Assembly: GCF_000764305.2 (NCBI RefSeq)
Contig: NW_025944135.1
Span: 620,001 to 684,000 of the forward strand
Length of the DNA: 64,000 nt
Origin: Hyalella azteca
Taxonomy: Eukaryota > Arthropoda > Malacostraca > Amphipoda > Hyalellidae
Direction of reading: 5' to 3'
Positions within the stretch are counted from its first letter, which is position 1. Every line of letters starts with the position of its first letter. Both the position numbers and the translations under genes were made by a program. Below are positions 27,133 to 38,025 of the stretch, piece after piece. Below the pieces are notes generated by a model that was given only the letters and a program-made list of their open reading frames with translations, was not told the DNA's origin and did not search any database.

Positions 27133-30100
27133 GTCTGTGCCGTGAGAGTGTCCCTGAACTTCAAACTTTAATTCAGATTTTAGAAGTTTCTTGACAGAAA
27201 AATAATTGTGAAAAATTTCAATTAAAATTAAATAATAGCGGTAAACATTTTTCGATCTCGTACATTTTACAAGGAAGAAATGTGGCATTCATTATCTTAT
27301 GTAATGATGACTGAGGCTATATATTTTTCTTCACAGCTCGACCGAGGATGGAATAACTTCAGAGGCACGTGGGGTAAAAAAGCTGACTGGAGCTCTCTCA
27401 GGGTGGGTAATCTTATGGCATTTATTGGAATACCATAAATAAAATTATGGTATTTATTAACTAAATTGCATCTGAGATCATTGTTTCATTAATGCAGTTC
27501 CTCTTTCTAATTTATAAAGGGTAAAAACCACTTCACCACTCCGCTCCAGGGCTGTGATTCTATTAAATACATGATAAACTTTGTATTGAATTTAGTAATA
27601 CATTGAAAATTTATTAGAAGAACTTTTATCTTCGTAAATAATTAACGTCATTACTCCAGGCCTGCTGTCCTTCAGACGAAAATCCTGGGCGTTAATGTTT
27701 TGCTGACGATGTTTTGGTCATGATATTGGAACCTCATCTCTTCACTCAAACTTAGATCATTAAAAATAATTTATTATTGTTTTAATAGATTTCTGAAGCT
27801 TGAGTTCTCGAATTAGGGAGCTATATTCAGAATGGCTTATTCACAAGAATTCTAGTATCTTTCCGGGTTGAATATTACTTTCACAACGCTCTGCTAAGTA
27901 GTTTATTAACAGTTTAACATCAGTTATTAGTGTAGGTTGGCTCAACTCTCTCAGCGAGCTGGGACTCGAATTATTGCGCTACGCCTACAAATGCGCATCG
28001 CGAATACTGCTGAAAAGAAATTAAAAAAATTATAACTTGATATTTTCTTCATTATGATAAATTCCAAAAGGGAACCTAACCTACGAAATAAACAAATTTG
28101 GGAATTGGACTTGAACACCACTTGTAAACGGTGTTCCTTGACCTTGTATACGGTGTTCACTTCCCTTTAACTCAAATGAAGGCCATGTTTTGGCTCATGG
28201 AATGATTTCAAATCGTACTATTTAGAAATAATTGAAACATTACTTTTGAATTGTTACCACTGTGTACTCATATCAACGATACAAACGATGCGATTTATAT
28301 CACTATAATTCTAACTCTGATGCGTTACTGGGAAACGTACTTTCTCGTTTATTTATCCAATTTGATAGGATTTCCATAGATATATATATAAATATGTGAA
28401 AATTGTGTTGTTCTATGTTCAGGTTTATAGATCGTTGTTTAATAAAGTTTCCATCATAAATGAAAAATAGTATAGGAGCTTGATGAGACGGCTAAAGTGG
28501 TCGACCGCAGCCCAGCTGTTAGAAAAAATAAATACTGAGAATAAAAGTAATACGCGCACATCTAACCTCGAATTTGAAACTTCAATTTCCATTGCAGGGA
28601 TCCTGGGGGAAACGAGGCTCGGACGCCATGGCGGACAAGCGGGCAGACTGGTCCAACTTCCGGGTGAGTTGCGGGCAGACTGGTCCAACTTCCGGGTGAG
28701 TTGCGGGCAGACTGGTCCACCTTCCGGGGGAGTTGCGGGCAGACTGGTCCACCTTCCGGGTGAGTTGCGGGCAGACTGGTCCACCTTCCGGGTGAGTTGC
28801 GTGCAGACTGGTCCAACTTCCGGGTAAAACTTCCGGGTGAGTTGCGTGCAGACTGGTCCAACTTCCGGGTGAGTTGCGTGCAGACTGGTCCAACTTCCGG
28901 GTGAGTTGCGGGCAGACTGGTCCACCTTCCGGGTGAGTTGCGTGCAGACTGGTCCACCTTCCGGGTGAGTTGCGTGCAGACTGGTCCACCTTCCGGGTGA
29001 GTTGCGTGCAGACTGGTCCAATTTCCGGGTGAGTTGCGTGCAGGCTGATCCACCTTCCGGGTGAGTTGCGTGCAGACTGGTCCAACTTCCGGGTGAGTTG
29101 CGCGCAGACTGGTCCACCTTCCGGGTGAAAAGTGGTCTACTTATCGAAAAAAATATATGAAAAAGACTCAATAGAAAAACTCAAAACATATGTTATTTTT
29201 ACAAATTCTTGCTTACGACATTTGTTTTTAACTTCTAGTTTATTGTCTTGGAATTCATTTGTGTAACATGATTTTCATTAATGGAATAGGCAATGTTGAA
29301 TGATGAGAGAGATACGTCCACCCTCTTAATTAAACTAAACTAACTCAACAAATGAAATTTCTCGAATCTTTGTAAACTTTCAATTATTTTTTCGTGATAC
29401 ATAAAGCAATTTCTTGAATATATTAGAATGAGACCATCATGACTAAAATTAAAACAAAAAATAATGTAATAATAATAAAATAATTTTCTGGCGTTGACCA
29501 TATTGTGGATCATCAATCATTATCAATATACCTACGTGAGATATTAATTGACCTCTAAATCATTGAATGTTCCAAGCACTCTAATTTTTTTCAAATTCAA
29601 ATTAAATCTTATTACATTTCTAAACAATACCATTCTTGAAATAAAAAAATTAAATTGAATTACACCTTTAAAAAATCACAAATGCTCGTACTTTCCCAGG
29701 GCTCCTGGGGAAAGCGTACCTCAGCACCGGAAGCTTCACTCGATGATTCTGTAAGCGACTTGGATCAATTCGATCACGACTACGACGCGTTCAATGAAGA
29801 TCCATCGTCCGCACTGTCACCTGATGACGCAACGCGCCTGAATAACGACGCTCTGTTTCTTGAGACTGTAAAGCTACTATCCCAGAGAGCGCAAAATAAA
29901 GAAGACTTCGCTGACCAAGAAATCTTAAACTCTGGCGACGATGAAGAACAAAATTTGGTTCAAAAGAGAAGTACAGCGGCATACTCTGGATGGCTTAAGA
30001 GGCCTGTTGGAACGCTGCTGTTGGCGCCACGTTCTGTGAACTGGAGCAGCCTGCGAGGTGCGAAAACTCCGAGTCACCAAATAACCAATTCACATGACAC

Positions 30101-32986
30101 AATAAGCTAATAATACCAATTTAACATATTGGTAAACAATTATTTTTTGTATTAATCATATTAACTATAATATTTTATGCGAAGGCTTCCAACCATTAAA
30201 AGAAAGCTTGATAAAAGACAGCTCACTTGCCATGCTGCCACCTGCTTCTTCAATATACCAACGGCATTGCTGTGCAGGGCAATTTGAGCGATCACACTGA
30301 GCTGCGTGAATAAATTGCACGTTAATAGCATTGTTAATACGTAGTTCTTAGTGTCTTGGACTGAATTCGAGGTTACCTAAATCTTCTCTTTTCAGCCAAG
30401 TAGGTACCTAACGGTGAACCCAAGGACATTCTTGATACTCTGTCCAGGTTTTCTGCCGGAAAGTTCGACCGTAAATCTGCACACAATAGAGCAGATCTAA
30501 ATAGATACTATAATAGAAATAGATAAATAGATACAATAGATGTAATAGATACTCGAAAAACAACATGAATTTTTAATCTCACTGAAAGTTAACAAAATAC
30601 CAAGAAACTCGTTATACATAATCGATGGCTAGGTACTGAACGTTGCGAAAAAAGAATAATCGTAAATTCAGGCTGTCAACTATCTAAATATTTCATCTAC
30701 GTGTAAATAATTTAAGAATGACAACAATACTACAATAGCGTAGAAAACAAAACAAGCATCACACTTACGAGATGTGTCACGACGATCCTATTCATCAGTT
30801 CGATTGGTCGCTAAAAATAGACTGTTACATTGAAACAACATCAAGTTTACACACGTCTGGACAGAAAGAAGATGGAGATTCGGTTACACGATAATGGCCG
30901 ACATTTTACGACAATAAGTAAAACAAAGAAATTTCCAGAAAACTACTATTGCATTTCACAATGGGCATACCACGATCATCAAGATCAAATGAACACTAAC
31001 ACAAGACACAGTGAAACAAAGACTTGATATGGACAATGAATGAACTGGATTCCTACGGAATGAATGAGCTACACATCTCGCCACGTGCTTATGCAGGAGT
31101 TCGTCACCAACTCACCACTAAATGAGACGCCGCATGCTGCACGCTCGCAAGCGGAAGTAGAGCTAGGCGGATGGTTCTAAGAGAAGGCAGAGCGCTGTAA
31201 ACCCTAAACTGCAATAGTTTAACTCGCGCGACACGACACTTAGCAACCACTATTCTGATGATTTAGATACTTTGAACCGTATTTAAACGAATTTTTTTGC
31301 CCATGCAAAACTTTAATTGATAGTATATTTATAAAACATTGGTATATGATAATAAAACCAAACGAAATCCGACCAATGATTTTCATTTAGACCCCGTCTA
31401 CAAAAACATTGATCGTACAATAATTATTATGTTCCACCACCCGCAGGCTCGTGGGGCAAGCGAAGTGGTCCAACTAACTGGAGTAGCTTGAGGGGCACGT
31501 GGGGCAAGCGGCCTGCCAAGGATAGCAACTGGGCCGGCCTTCGGGGCACATGGGGCAAGCGGCCTGCCAAGGATAGCAACTGGGCCGACCTTCGGGGCAC
31601 GTGGGGCAAGCGGCCTGCCAAGGATAGCAACTGGGCCAATCTTCGGGGCACGTGGGGCAAGCGGCCTGCCAAGGATAGCAACTGGGCCAATCTTCGGGGC
31701 ACGTGGGGCAAGCGACCTGCCAAGGATAGCAACTGGGCCGACCTTCGGGGCACGTGGGGCAAGAAAAGTGAGTTCATTAATTAACTGAAACTTTTTAATT
31801 AATTCACTAGGAAAGCTTTGAAGCAAGTATTTCCAATTAGCAACTTTTTACATTTAAATACAGAACAATAATTGAAAAGCGTATAGTAATGTATTGTACA
31901 ATGGATGAGCGCTCTACTTACAGCTGTTGAAATAATGATCTGAGAAAAGAGTGTATCATAGAGAACCATTAAAAGAAAATGTATGAAGTTGTTCACAATT
32001 TTAGGCAGCCAACTATTTATGATTAATTATAAAAGTTGACTTCGCTATTCTTTATAATATGTTCGTCTGCTAATTGCCCAAACATTAACTTTCAGCGCTG
32101 AACTCATTTACTTTCATTCACTACGGGACCCTTGCAACATTTTCAGTAAGGGTCGTAGAACCAAATAGTTGTTTAAATTGCATTGCGGTAAATTTTATAT
32201 TTCAAACTTATGCGATTCAAAAGGTTCTTTGGAAGTCTTTTGCATGATAAGCTTCAATAATTCACAAATATCAATTGTTTTTGTGGGCAGGTGGAGGACA
32301 GAAATGGAGCAGCCTGCGAGGCACTTGGGGTAAACGAAGTGATCAAGTCGACGGTGAGTTGCTCACTTGTGATGGTTAGCGCGGGAATTTTTAATTAAAA
32401 AATTTTTAAGTAATTTTTTTTAATTGATCGCAGGAATTTTTACTTGATCTCCCACAAAATGGTCACCGGATTATTATTTAGCCGTTTGGGCTTTTTAATT
32501 GAAAAAGAATAGGAATTATATCATATACAGTGAGAGTCGAATAATTATCATTAAGAGGGAGGAAAACATTAGAATTTAAAAAATTTATATGTCAGAATGA
32601 TGTATTCAAGCGTAATCGATTAAAAACGTTTACGCTGTAATATTTACAACGTTACATTTTTCTTGCAAATCTTATAAAGCCTAATCTTAAATTGTAGAAT
32701 TATTTGGTTTGTCTTTATAATATTGATAGATTTATTTATTTAACATATAATGTATAGATTTATCAGGCCATATCACTACTAATTCTTGGTTATATGTTTT
32801 CATTTATTGCATTAATATGTCTTGTCTTTTTAAGCCTATAATGCATTTTCATTCACTGCATTAATATGCCTCTTCTTAAGCCTATAAATAATAAATAAAT
32901 AAATAAAATAAAAATAAAAATTATATCGTAAACCCGAAAATTTTGAAAGCTGTTTCATTTCAGAGTTGGATCTCGGAGACGAGTAA
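26794..32986 (+). CDS. Allatostatin-B / myoinhibitory peptide (W(X6)W-amide) preprohormone, 7 coding exons
   Basis: Secreted neuropeptide precursor. CDS join: 26794-27132, 27337-27402, 28598-28663, 29700-30057, 31447-31767, 32291-32353, 32964-32986. All junctions are GT/AG and all phases agree, giving 411 residues. Residues 1-28 form a signal peptide (hydrophobic FMVILSLVWTSLA). Dibasic-flanked peptides ending W-G-K-R/K (amidation plus cleavage) are DGEKWSSLRGSW, GWNNFRGTW, ADWSSLRGSW, ADWSNFRGSW, SVNWSSLRGSW, SGPTNWSSLRGTW, PAKDSNWAGLRGTW, PAKDSNWADLRGTW (two), PAKDSNWANLRGTW (two) and SGGQKWSSLRGTW: 12 with two Trp six residues apart. An acidic spacer fills exon 4, and the C-terminus is acidic (ELDLGDE). 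In arthropods this family inhibits gut muscle and juvenile hormone synthesis and can activate the sex-peptide receptor. GWNNFRGTW and SVNWSSLRGSW follow single Arg residues, so longer forms are possible. The 5' non-coding exon is unplaced. Confidence 0.95.
27337..27402 (+). CDS. MIP coding exon 2 (66 bp)
   Basis: Acceptor TTCTTCACAG, donor AGG followed by GTGGGT, phase 0 at both ends. Encodes a complete GWNNFRGTW-GKK and the first seven residues of the next peptide (ADWSSLR). The last three core residues come from exon 3. Confidence 0.93.
28598..28663 (+). CDS. MIP coding exon 3 (66 bp), founder of the 32-bp array
   Basis: Acceptor TTCCATTGCAG, donor CGG followed by GTGAGT, phase 0 at both ends. 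Encodes GSW-GKR (completing ADWSSLRGSW), a short linker GSDAMAD, KR and ADWSNFR. Its last 24 bp with the splice donor are the first unit of a 15-copy minisatellite running into the intron. Only this first donor keeps the frame: reading on meets TGA at 28697-28699 in the second unit. Confidence 0.93.
28640..29128 (+). repeat. 32-bp minisatellite made of exon 3 end plus splice donor
   Basis: Fifteen tandem units, period 32 bp (one with a short internal insertion near 28825), each containing GCAGACTGGTCCAACTTCCG and then GGTGAGTT. The first unit is the true exon end coding ADWSNFR and its donor. About a dozen of the others keep an intact CGG/GTGAGT donor; variants include GGGGAG and GTAAAA. Since 32 is not a multiple of 3, units cycle through three frames and produce long spurious minus-strand frames (up to 248 codons). 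Confidence 0.95.
29700..30057 (+). CDS. MIP coding exon 4: acidic spacer
   Basis: Acceptor CTTTCCCAG. It ends CTG CGA G followed by GTGCGA, phase 1. Encodes GSW-GKR (completing ADWSNFRGSW), a roughly 80-residue Asp/Glu-rich spacer, then KR-STAAYSGWL-KR, a linker and SVNWSSLR. STAAYSGWL sits between dibasic sites but lacks the second Trp and an amidation Gly, so it is a possible degenerate peptide. Confidence 0.92.
31447..31767 (+). CDS. MIP coding exon 5: tandem PAKDSNWAxLRGTW peptides
   Basis: Acceptor CCACCCGCAG, donor AAGAAAA followed by GTGAGT, phase 1 at both ends. The split Gly codon completes SVNWSSLRGSW. Then come SGPTNWSSLRGTW-GKR and five 17-residue units differing mainly at the A(G/D/N)L position. 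The final unit ends GKK. Confidence 0.95.
31512..31766 (+). repeat. 51-bp coding tandem repeat inside MIP exon 5
   Basis: Five units of 51 bp (17 codons, one peptide plus GKR/GKK each) that are almost identical at the DNA level, including synonymous positions. This implies recent expansion or homogenisation. Order of variable residues: G, D, N, N, D. Confidence 0.95.
32291..32353 (+). CDS. MIP coding exon 6 (63 bp)
   Basis: Acceptor TTGTGGGCAG, donor GACG followed by GTGAGT, phase 1 at both ends. Encodes the last peptide SGGQKWSSLRGTW-GKR and SDQVD. Confidence 0.92.
32799..32895. repeat. Two-copy imperfect repeat ending in (AAAT)n
   Basis: TGCATTAATATG(T/C)CT...TTAAGCCTATAA occurs twice about 49 bp apart inside the last MIP intron, ending in an AATAAATAAAT tract like a retroposon tail. 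Confidence 0.5.
32964..32986 (+). CDS. MIP coding exon 7: acidic C-terminus and stop
   Basis: Acceptor TGTTTCATTTCAG. The split codon gives Glu, then LDLGDE and TAA at 32984-32986. A shifted acceptor two bases downstream would give a longer basic tail and is less likely. Confidence 0.75.
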
Positions 32987-35900
32987 CTCTGGCTCTGCGC
33001 TCTGGCTACAATCTATTCTCTCCGCCATCACTCCGTCATCACTTCCACTAATGCAGGAGACGGAGGCCCACATCTTACTTCCCAAATTAGTTCCGTTTCA
33101 GGCAGAGTGTTCTTGTTTGTCGCTTCTTAGTAAATAAATTTAATTACGAATTGCTGACAAATGAAGTTAATTTTAAGCGCTGCAAAAACTCGCCTGAATA
33201 TTCACCGAAACGCCTAATGTCTACCGGTAATTCGGTGGTTGGTAATACATAATCATGCAACTTAGGGCAAATAATTCCCATTGGCGCGATATTTATGAAG
33301 GATAAACTTTTCATGTGAATTTTTTTGTTGTCGCACTCGGCGATTCCAGTTTTGTTATCCCATTCAAGAATGGATATCAGCCATGGCGATAGACCGATAC
33401 GACTATATATATATTCCTCATTTCAAGTTATCTGTAACGAGAGATGGCTTTCTTCTATCTTTGTTCTATCCTGTACTCTGAGATGAACTCTCCAACTCAA
33501 TTCCATGAAGCACGACAGCGAAATTAGTGCCCGAACAGCTCGATCTTTTCGCCGTTTCTTAACTCAGTAGCATTGAATTATCGACATGAAAAGGGCCTGG
33601 ATGCTCGTAAATGTAATTGAATACTATTATTGTCTATTATTGTCATTATTCACATAACTATTGCTTAACTCATCTGAAACTAATGAGATTCAATAGCATA
33701 TTCTTCTCTTTTATTTGTTACTGTCGGTAACTTGGAATATCGGCAGATATGGTGCGAAAAACATACCTTTTGCTCTAATTATGACTATTATTTTCTTGGA
33801 CAAACACAACTTTTACTCGAGAGGGGAAAGAATTAGGTAAAAATATACTCATTAAAATATAAACACACTTCGAATTTTTCATTTAATTAGATTGAGAATT
33901 AAAATAAGGTAAATAACCAGCATGCTGTTATAAAATGAACAGCCAGTATACGTTTAAGATATGTGATCAATAGTTTCATCAGTTCAGACCCGGCATTGGA
34001 ATGAGCGACTGTCATCTTTACTGAAATTGATAGAACTCAGAGATTTTTGAGTGTCTGAAGGGTTTTTGTTTGATATCATTTAATTGGATTCATAAACATC
34101 ACGCAAGCAGCGATTGCTCTTCAAACAAAAAAATTCATACCCCAATTCACGAAAGCGTCCTGTGCAAACGCCATCACTTTGGCATTGAGTCATCAGGCCT
34201 GAAATTTATCCTCGTTATTCATTCTGAATAGAAAAATCCGGTGTAAACAATACAAGAATTCATGGGAGTAACGCCGTGAAACAAATTCTGTCCTCTTGGG
34301 AAATCTGGACCTGCAAGCTCTTGTCTACGCCCACGAATGTTTCAATGAAGCCTTCATTCCGGATTGAAAATAAACTCGAATTGGATCGGGGGAAATGTAC
34401 CTGCAGCGGCTCTTTTTGTCTTTGATAAAAAAAATTATGCACTCATTAGTGGAAAATAGCGTTACGCTTGATCTCAAATCTTCTACATTTCAGCAGATAT
34501 TTTCAAATTTATTTTAACAAATTTTTAACAGTCTATTGAAATTCTAGCAAGATTGGCACAACGGGAATTCAATTTAGATTTATGGTTCTGCTAGTCAGGT
34601 TATCCGACAATATTTCCAGATAGGTCAGAAAAGGCGTCTTTATTTTATTAATCTGACATTTTTTATACGTTGCTTCGCAAAATGAATCCGATTCTCAAAT
34701 TGTCAATTAAAACACGCAAGACACGTCGATATTAAGCGGTGCAAGTCGTTAACATCAAGAATTGAATTATGAGCATTATAACAGTTATTGTTTATATTTA
34801 CCTTGTAATTCTGTTGTATGTCTTTCTCCGCTGCAAACAATATAATAACGGCCAAGTGTATGTAACTCGTAACTTTCAGAGTGATGAACACTGGTTTACG
34901 TGTTTACCAATCTCAGATGAAATGCAATTTCAATGTAAGTGTCATTAGATGTCATGCGAATTGTATTGAATGATTTGCGTTTTCTCCCCATTCACTTGTA
35001 CAAATATTCTTTGGTGTCATAATAGTAGTTACTTTGACACTTCATTAAACAAACGATCAATATTCTGCTAGTGAACACATATTTCTGGGTTAATTTGTTT
35101 AAATGTAAAATGAAATTTCTCACATGATAATTGTAGGCATAAGCAAAAACCGTACACCCATCGCTTGGAATTTTACAGGAGAAGTGCATAATTAAGACGT
35201 AACTAATATTCATCACATTCAAAGAATGGAACTTGTATTCGACATAAAATGTTTTCCCACATAGCTAAGAATTTGTGGTACATGTTTCTATGTAGGGTAG
35301 AATTCGGCTTATCTTTATCGTTTTGAAGCGTAATTTTTATTTTATTTTTCTTTATTCAACTCGAAAATTGAATACAAATTATATTTTACTTCGTTTGGAA
35401 AAAATCACAATCTCCTAAATTTAATTTTTGTTAATACAAATGCTTAGATATATTTTGTTAATGTTCCATCGGGTGCATGAGAAGTTCATTTTAAAAGCTA
35501 GGAGCAGAAATGACCATGATAAAAATTTCGTTGGACGACCTCTGTTCGCGGTAGCAACATTTTCTATGAACCCTTCCATATATTGACAGATTGAAGGGAT
35601 TCTTAACATGCGATGTTAATTGTTGCACTCCTTGCTCGTGGGGTTCTATCATTTTATATGAGTTATAAATGCTTAAACCCGCGTAAATCATAAAACCTGC
35701 AAATCGCTGTCCCAACAGTAATGCTGAAATCTTTCAGCCTGCAGACCCCTATTCCGGGAGTAATTCTGAACCCATCCGCTTGCAGAAACGCTGGAAAATA
35801 TCAGTTTTAACTCGACCGCAATATTTATTAAATTCTGAAACTCTAACCAATTCCTGATCAAATATCTCAAGTCAATAAATATCATTGTTATTGTTAGTGT

Positions 35901-36362
35901 TATTGTACTTTCAGTGTATAAAAACTGGCATTTCTATCGACATCTGCGTAGACTTATCGTGGCTTCAGACAATTTGCTTTGAATTTAAATCTATCATTTC
36001 GTCACATGAAATATTTTTTTATGATGAATGGAACAGTCTGTTTCACACAAAAAGTTTGAGGAATAACCAGAAGAAAACAGTTCTTCTAACAATACTTCTA
36101 CTATTTGAGTCTGTGTTCAAAAATTGTACCAAGATGCTCAGTGGTGTAGCTGGAGAAGCTTCTGTGGTGAGTACAATTTTCCTCGTTGCAAAATAAAAGC
36201 ATTATTTGCGTTTCATGTATTTTATTGAGACCACTTAAAGCACGACATCTAATACTTAACTATCGGTTCCGGTAATTCAAAAGAGAACAAATGTTCTCAA
36301 ACGCTAAAATCAACTCAAAATAATTTATGAACATTTTTGTGTTAGTCCAGTCAGAACTCTAT
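32987..36362. other. MIP 3' UTR region and gene-free stretch
   Basis: The start is probably MIP 3' UTR; its end is not evident. The remainder has short unrecognised open frames only. Confidence 0.45.
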
Positions 36363-36637
36363 AGGTGCTTGTACACGGGGATAGTGCAGACGGCTAGTAA
36401 ATCTGGCTAGTGACTGTCGCTTGGTGACTATCCGGCAAGTAAGCCTGTACACACGTGGAGAGTAGAAGGTGACGCTATCTTCTCTTTCGCGCCCGCCAGT
36501 GCGTCATTAGAAGCCGTCGAGTGAGGTCTGCGAAGATGGTTAGACCCCTATATATATATATACACGAGGCTAGTAGCGTGGACAGTTCATGCGCCGGATG
36601 AACTAGCGGCTAGTACTATCCCTGTGTACAGGCACCT
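36363..36637. mobile_element. MITE-like element, 275 bp
   Basis: Terminal inverted repeats of about 23 bp: left AGGTGCTTGTACACGGGGAT and right (reverse complement) AGGTGCCTGTACACAGGGAT. They are flanked on both sides by TAT, a possible 3-bp target duplication. The interior repeats GGCTAGTA-like motifs and has no coding capacity. Superfamily uncertain (3-bp duplications are typical of PIF/Harbinger). Confidence 0.7.
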
Positions 36638-38025
36638 TATACGTGATGTGACAGGAGAGAAACTATATTGAGCTCTACCTGAGGATCGGGTTCGTTGACT
36701 AAGGTAGTGAGGGATAAGTAAGACACATCTGTCCAGATAACGTATCTTGTATACGGGGTGGTAATACAGAGTTACGATACAGCGGTGGTATTATCAAAAC
36801 ATTTGCGCGGGAAGCTACGTAGCGTAACTGTACGGGGAGCGCAGCCGCGGGTAACAAAATTGACTCGTAAACAGGCCCTGGGCCCAACGCCAACCATCAG
36901 CATGCAATATCTACACATAGCCTCAGATAGGCCTGTGACTGAACGGCGCTGTTGTGGTGGGTGCTTTGTGTCAAAAGCCGTGAAGATGCCCGGCTGTGTT
37001 ACGCTAGGGAAGGTATATGAATCGCACTGTGGACTTGGGCTATGCTGACCTCTAGCTATCCACCCACTGTACGCCTGCTCGGATATGTCGTAAGTAGAGT
37101 TCCGCACAAGTTTAGAGTGCCAGCTGAAGCAAGAGGAACCTATGGATTTACTAGCAAGTAGTAACACGGTGAATTGTGATAGAATTTTGTCAATAATCCG
37201 ACATATAATATGTGATCGTGCTAAACGGTGCTTTTGGGATAAAAATGTCAATTGCCTTTTGTGCTATAATTTACAAGCAAATGTTGATATCTTATCAACA
37301 TTTGTCACATCTTAGAGTTTTATGATCATTCACTTGAACAATATCTTAATGCCTTTTTGATTCAAAATTATATTAAGGTTGACAAGCCAACAATTTTTCT
37401 AGTTCTCTATAAACAAATTTATTTCTTTTTATGACAGTCGCAACTCCAACTCACGAAATTTTCTAAATTTTTTGTAACCTTCTAAAAATTTCTTCTAATT
37501 TTGAATGGGAATAATGCATTTATTTGCCCTTATTGCAAGAAATTTCGGTTAATGATCACAACAAGTGCATTGCTATTTGGATAACGTCTCACTCATTTGC
37601 GGTGCCTGAAGCATCAATGCTTCAGGAACCGCAAATGCCGCTGACACCGCACATTTTTCTTTCATCCAAGCGCACAGCGCACTGGTCGAGAGGAGCTTAC
37701 TGGAGCTATAGGATGAACAAATCCAAGCCTCTGATTGGTCAGTTAGCCAGATGGTTTTGATAATACGCTTTTAGCTATGTCTTGCGTACGAAAGTTTTGA
37801 TAATGCCAAAATTAGGGTGTACTCACGTAACATGTAACTTTTTGTCGTAAGTACAAAAAGTTACGAAGTTTTGATAATCCGGCCCCAGAGGTATAATCTA
37901 TGGCGTCGACCGTAAGGTCGGAGCACCGAACGACACGTTACATCGCGGAGCGCTTATCAACTACTATGGGGCCTTACTTAAGGTTGCTAGACCTTATATA
38001 GGTTTCGCTTCCGCCAACTACTAAG
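36638..38025. other. Gene-free stretch with two perfect hairpins
   Basis: Perfect 12-bp stems at 37278-37304 (CAAATGTTGATA and its complement, 3-nt loop) and 37834-37864 (GTAACTTTTTGT and its complement, 7-nt loop). GTTTTGATAAT motifs recur at about 37755, 37794 and 37869, with the inverse at 36789. This may be decayed DNA transposon sequence. A minus-strand frame at 36772-37251 has no recognised product. Confidence 0.45.

Noticed and set aside
28425..29171. 248-codon minus-strand open frame (and two overlapping frames of 163 and 167 codons)
   Set aside because: They are translations of the 32-bp minisatellite antisense to MIP exon 3; the repeated protein text follows the DNA period, with no independent support.
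31398..31826. Minus-strand frames of 116 and 142 codons
   Set aside because: Antisense shadows of the 51-bp peptide-coding repeat in MIP exon 5.
32943..33137. Plus-strand 64-codon frame at the MIP 3' end
   Set aside because: A different frame from the precursor; the acceptor at 32963 joins in phase to ELDLGDE and a stop, which fits the acidic ends of such precursors better.
36772..37251. 159-codon minus-strand frame
   Set aside because: No recognised domain, no convincing splice signals, and it overlaps sequence with transposon-like inverted motifs.
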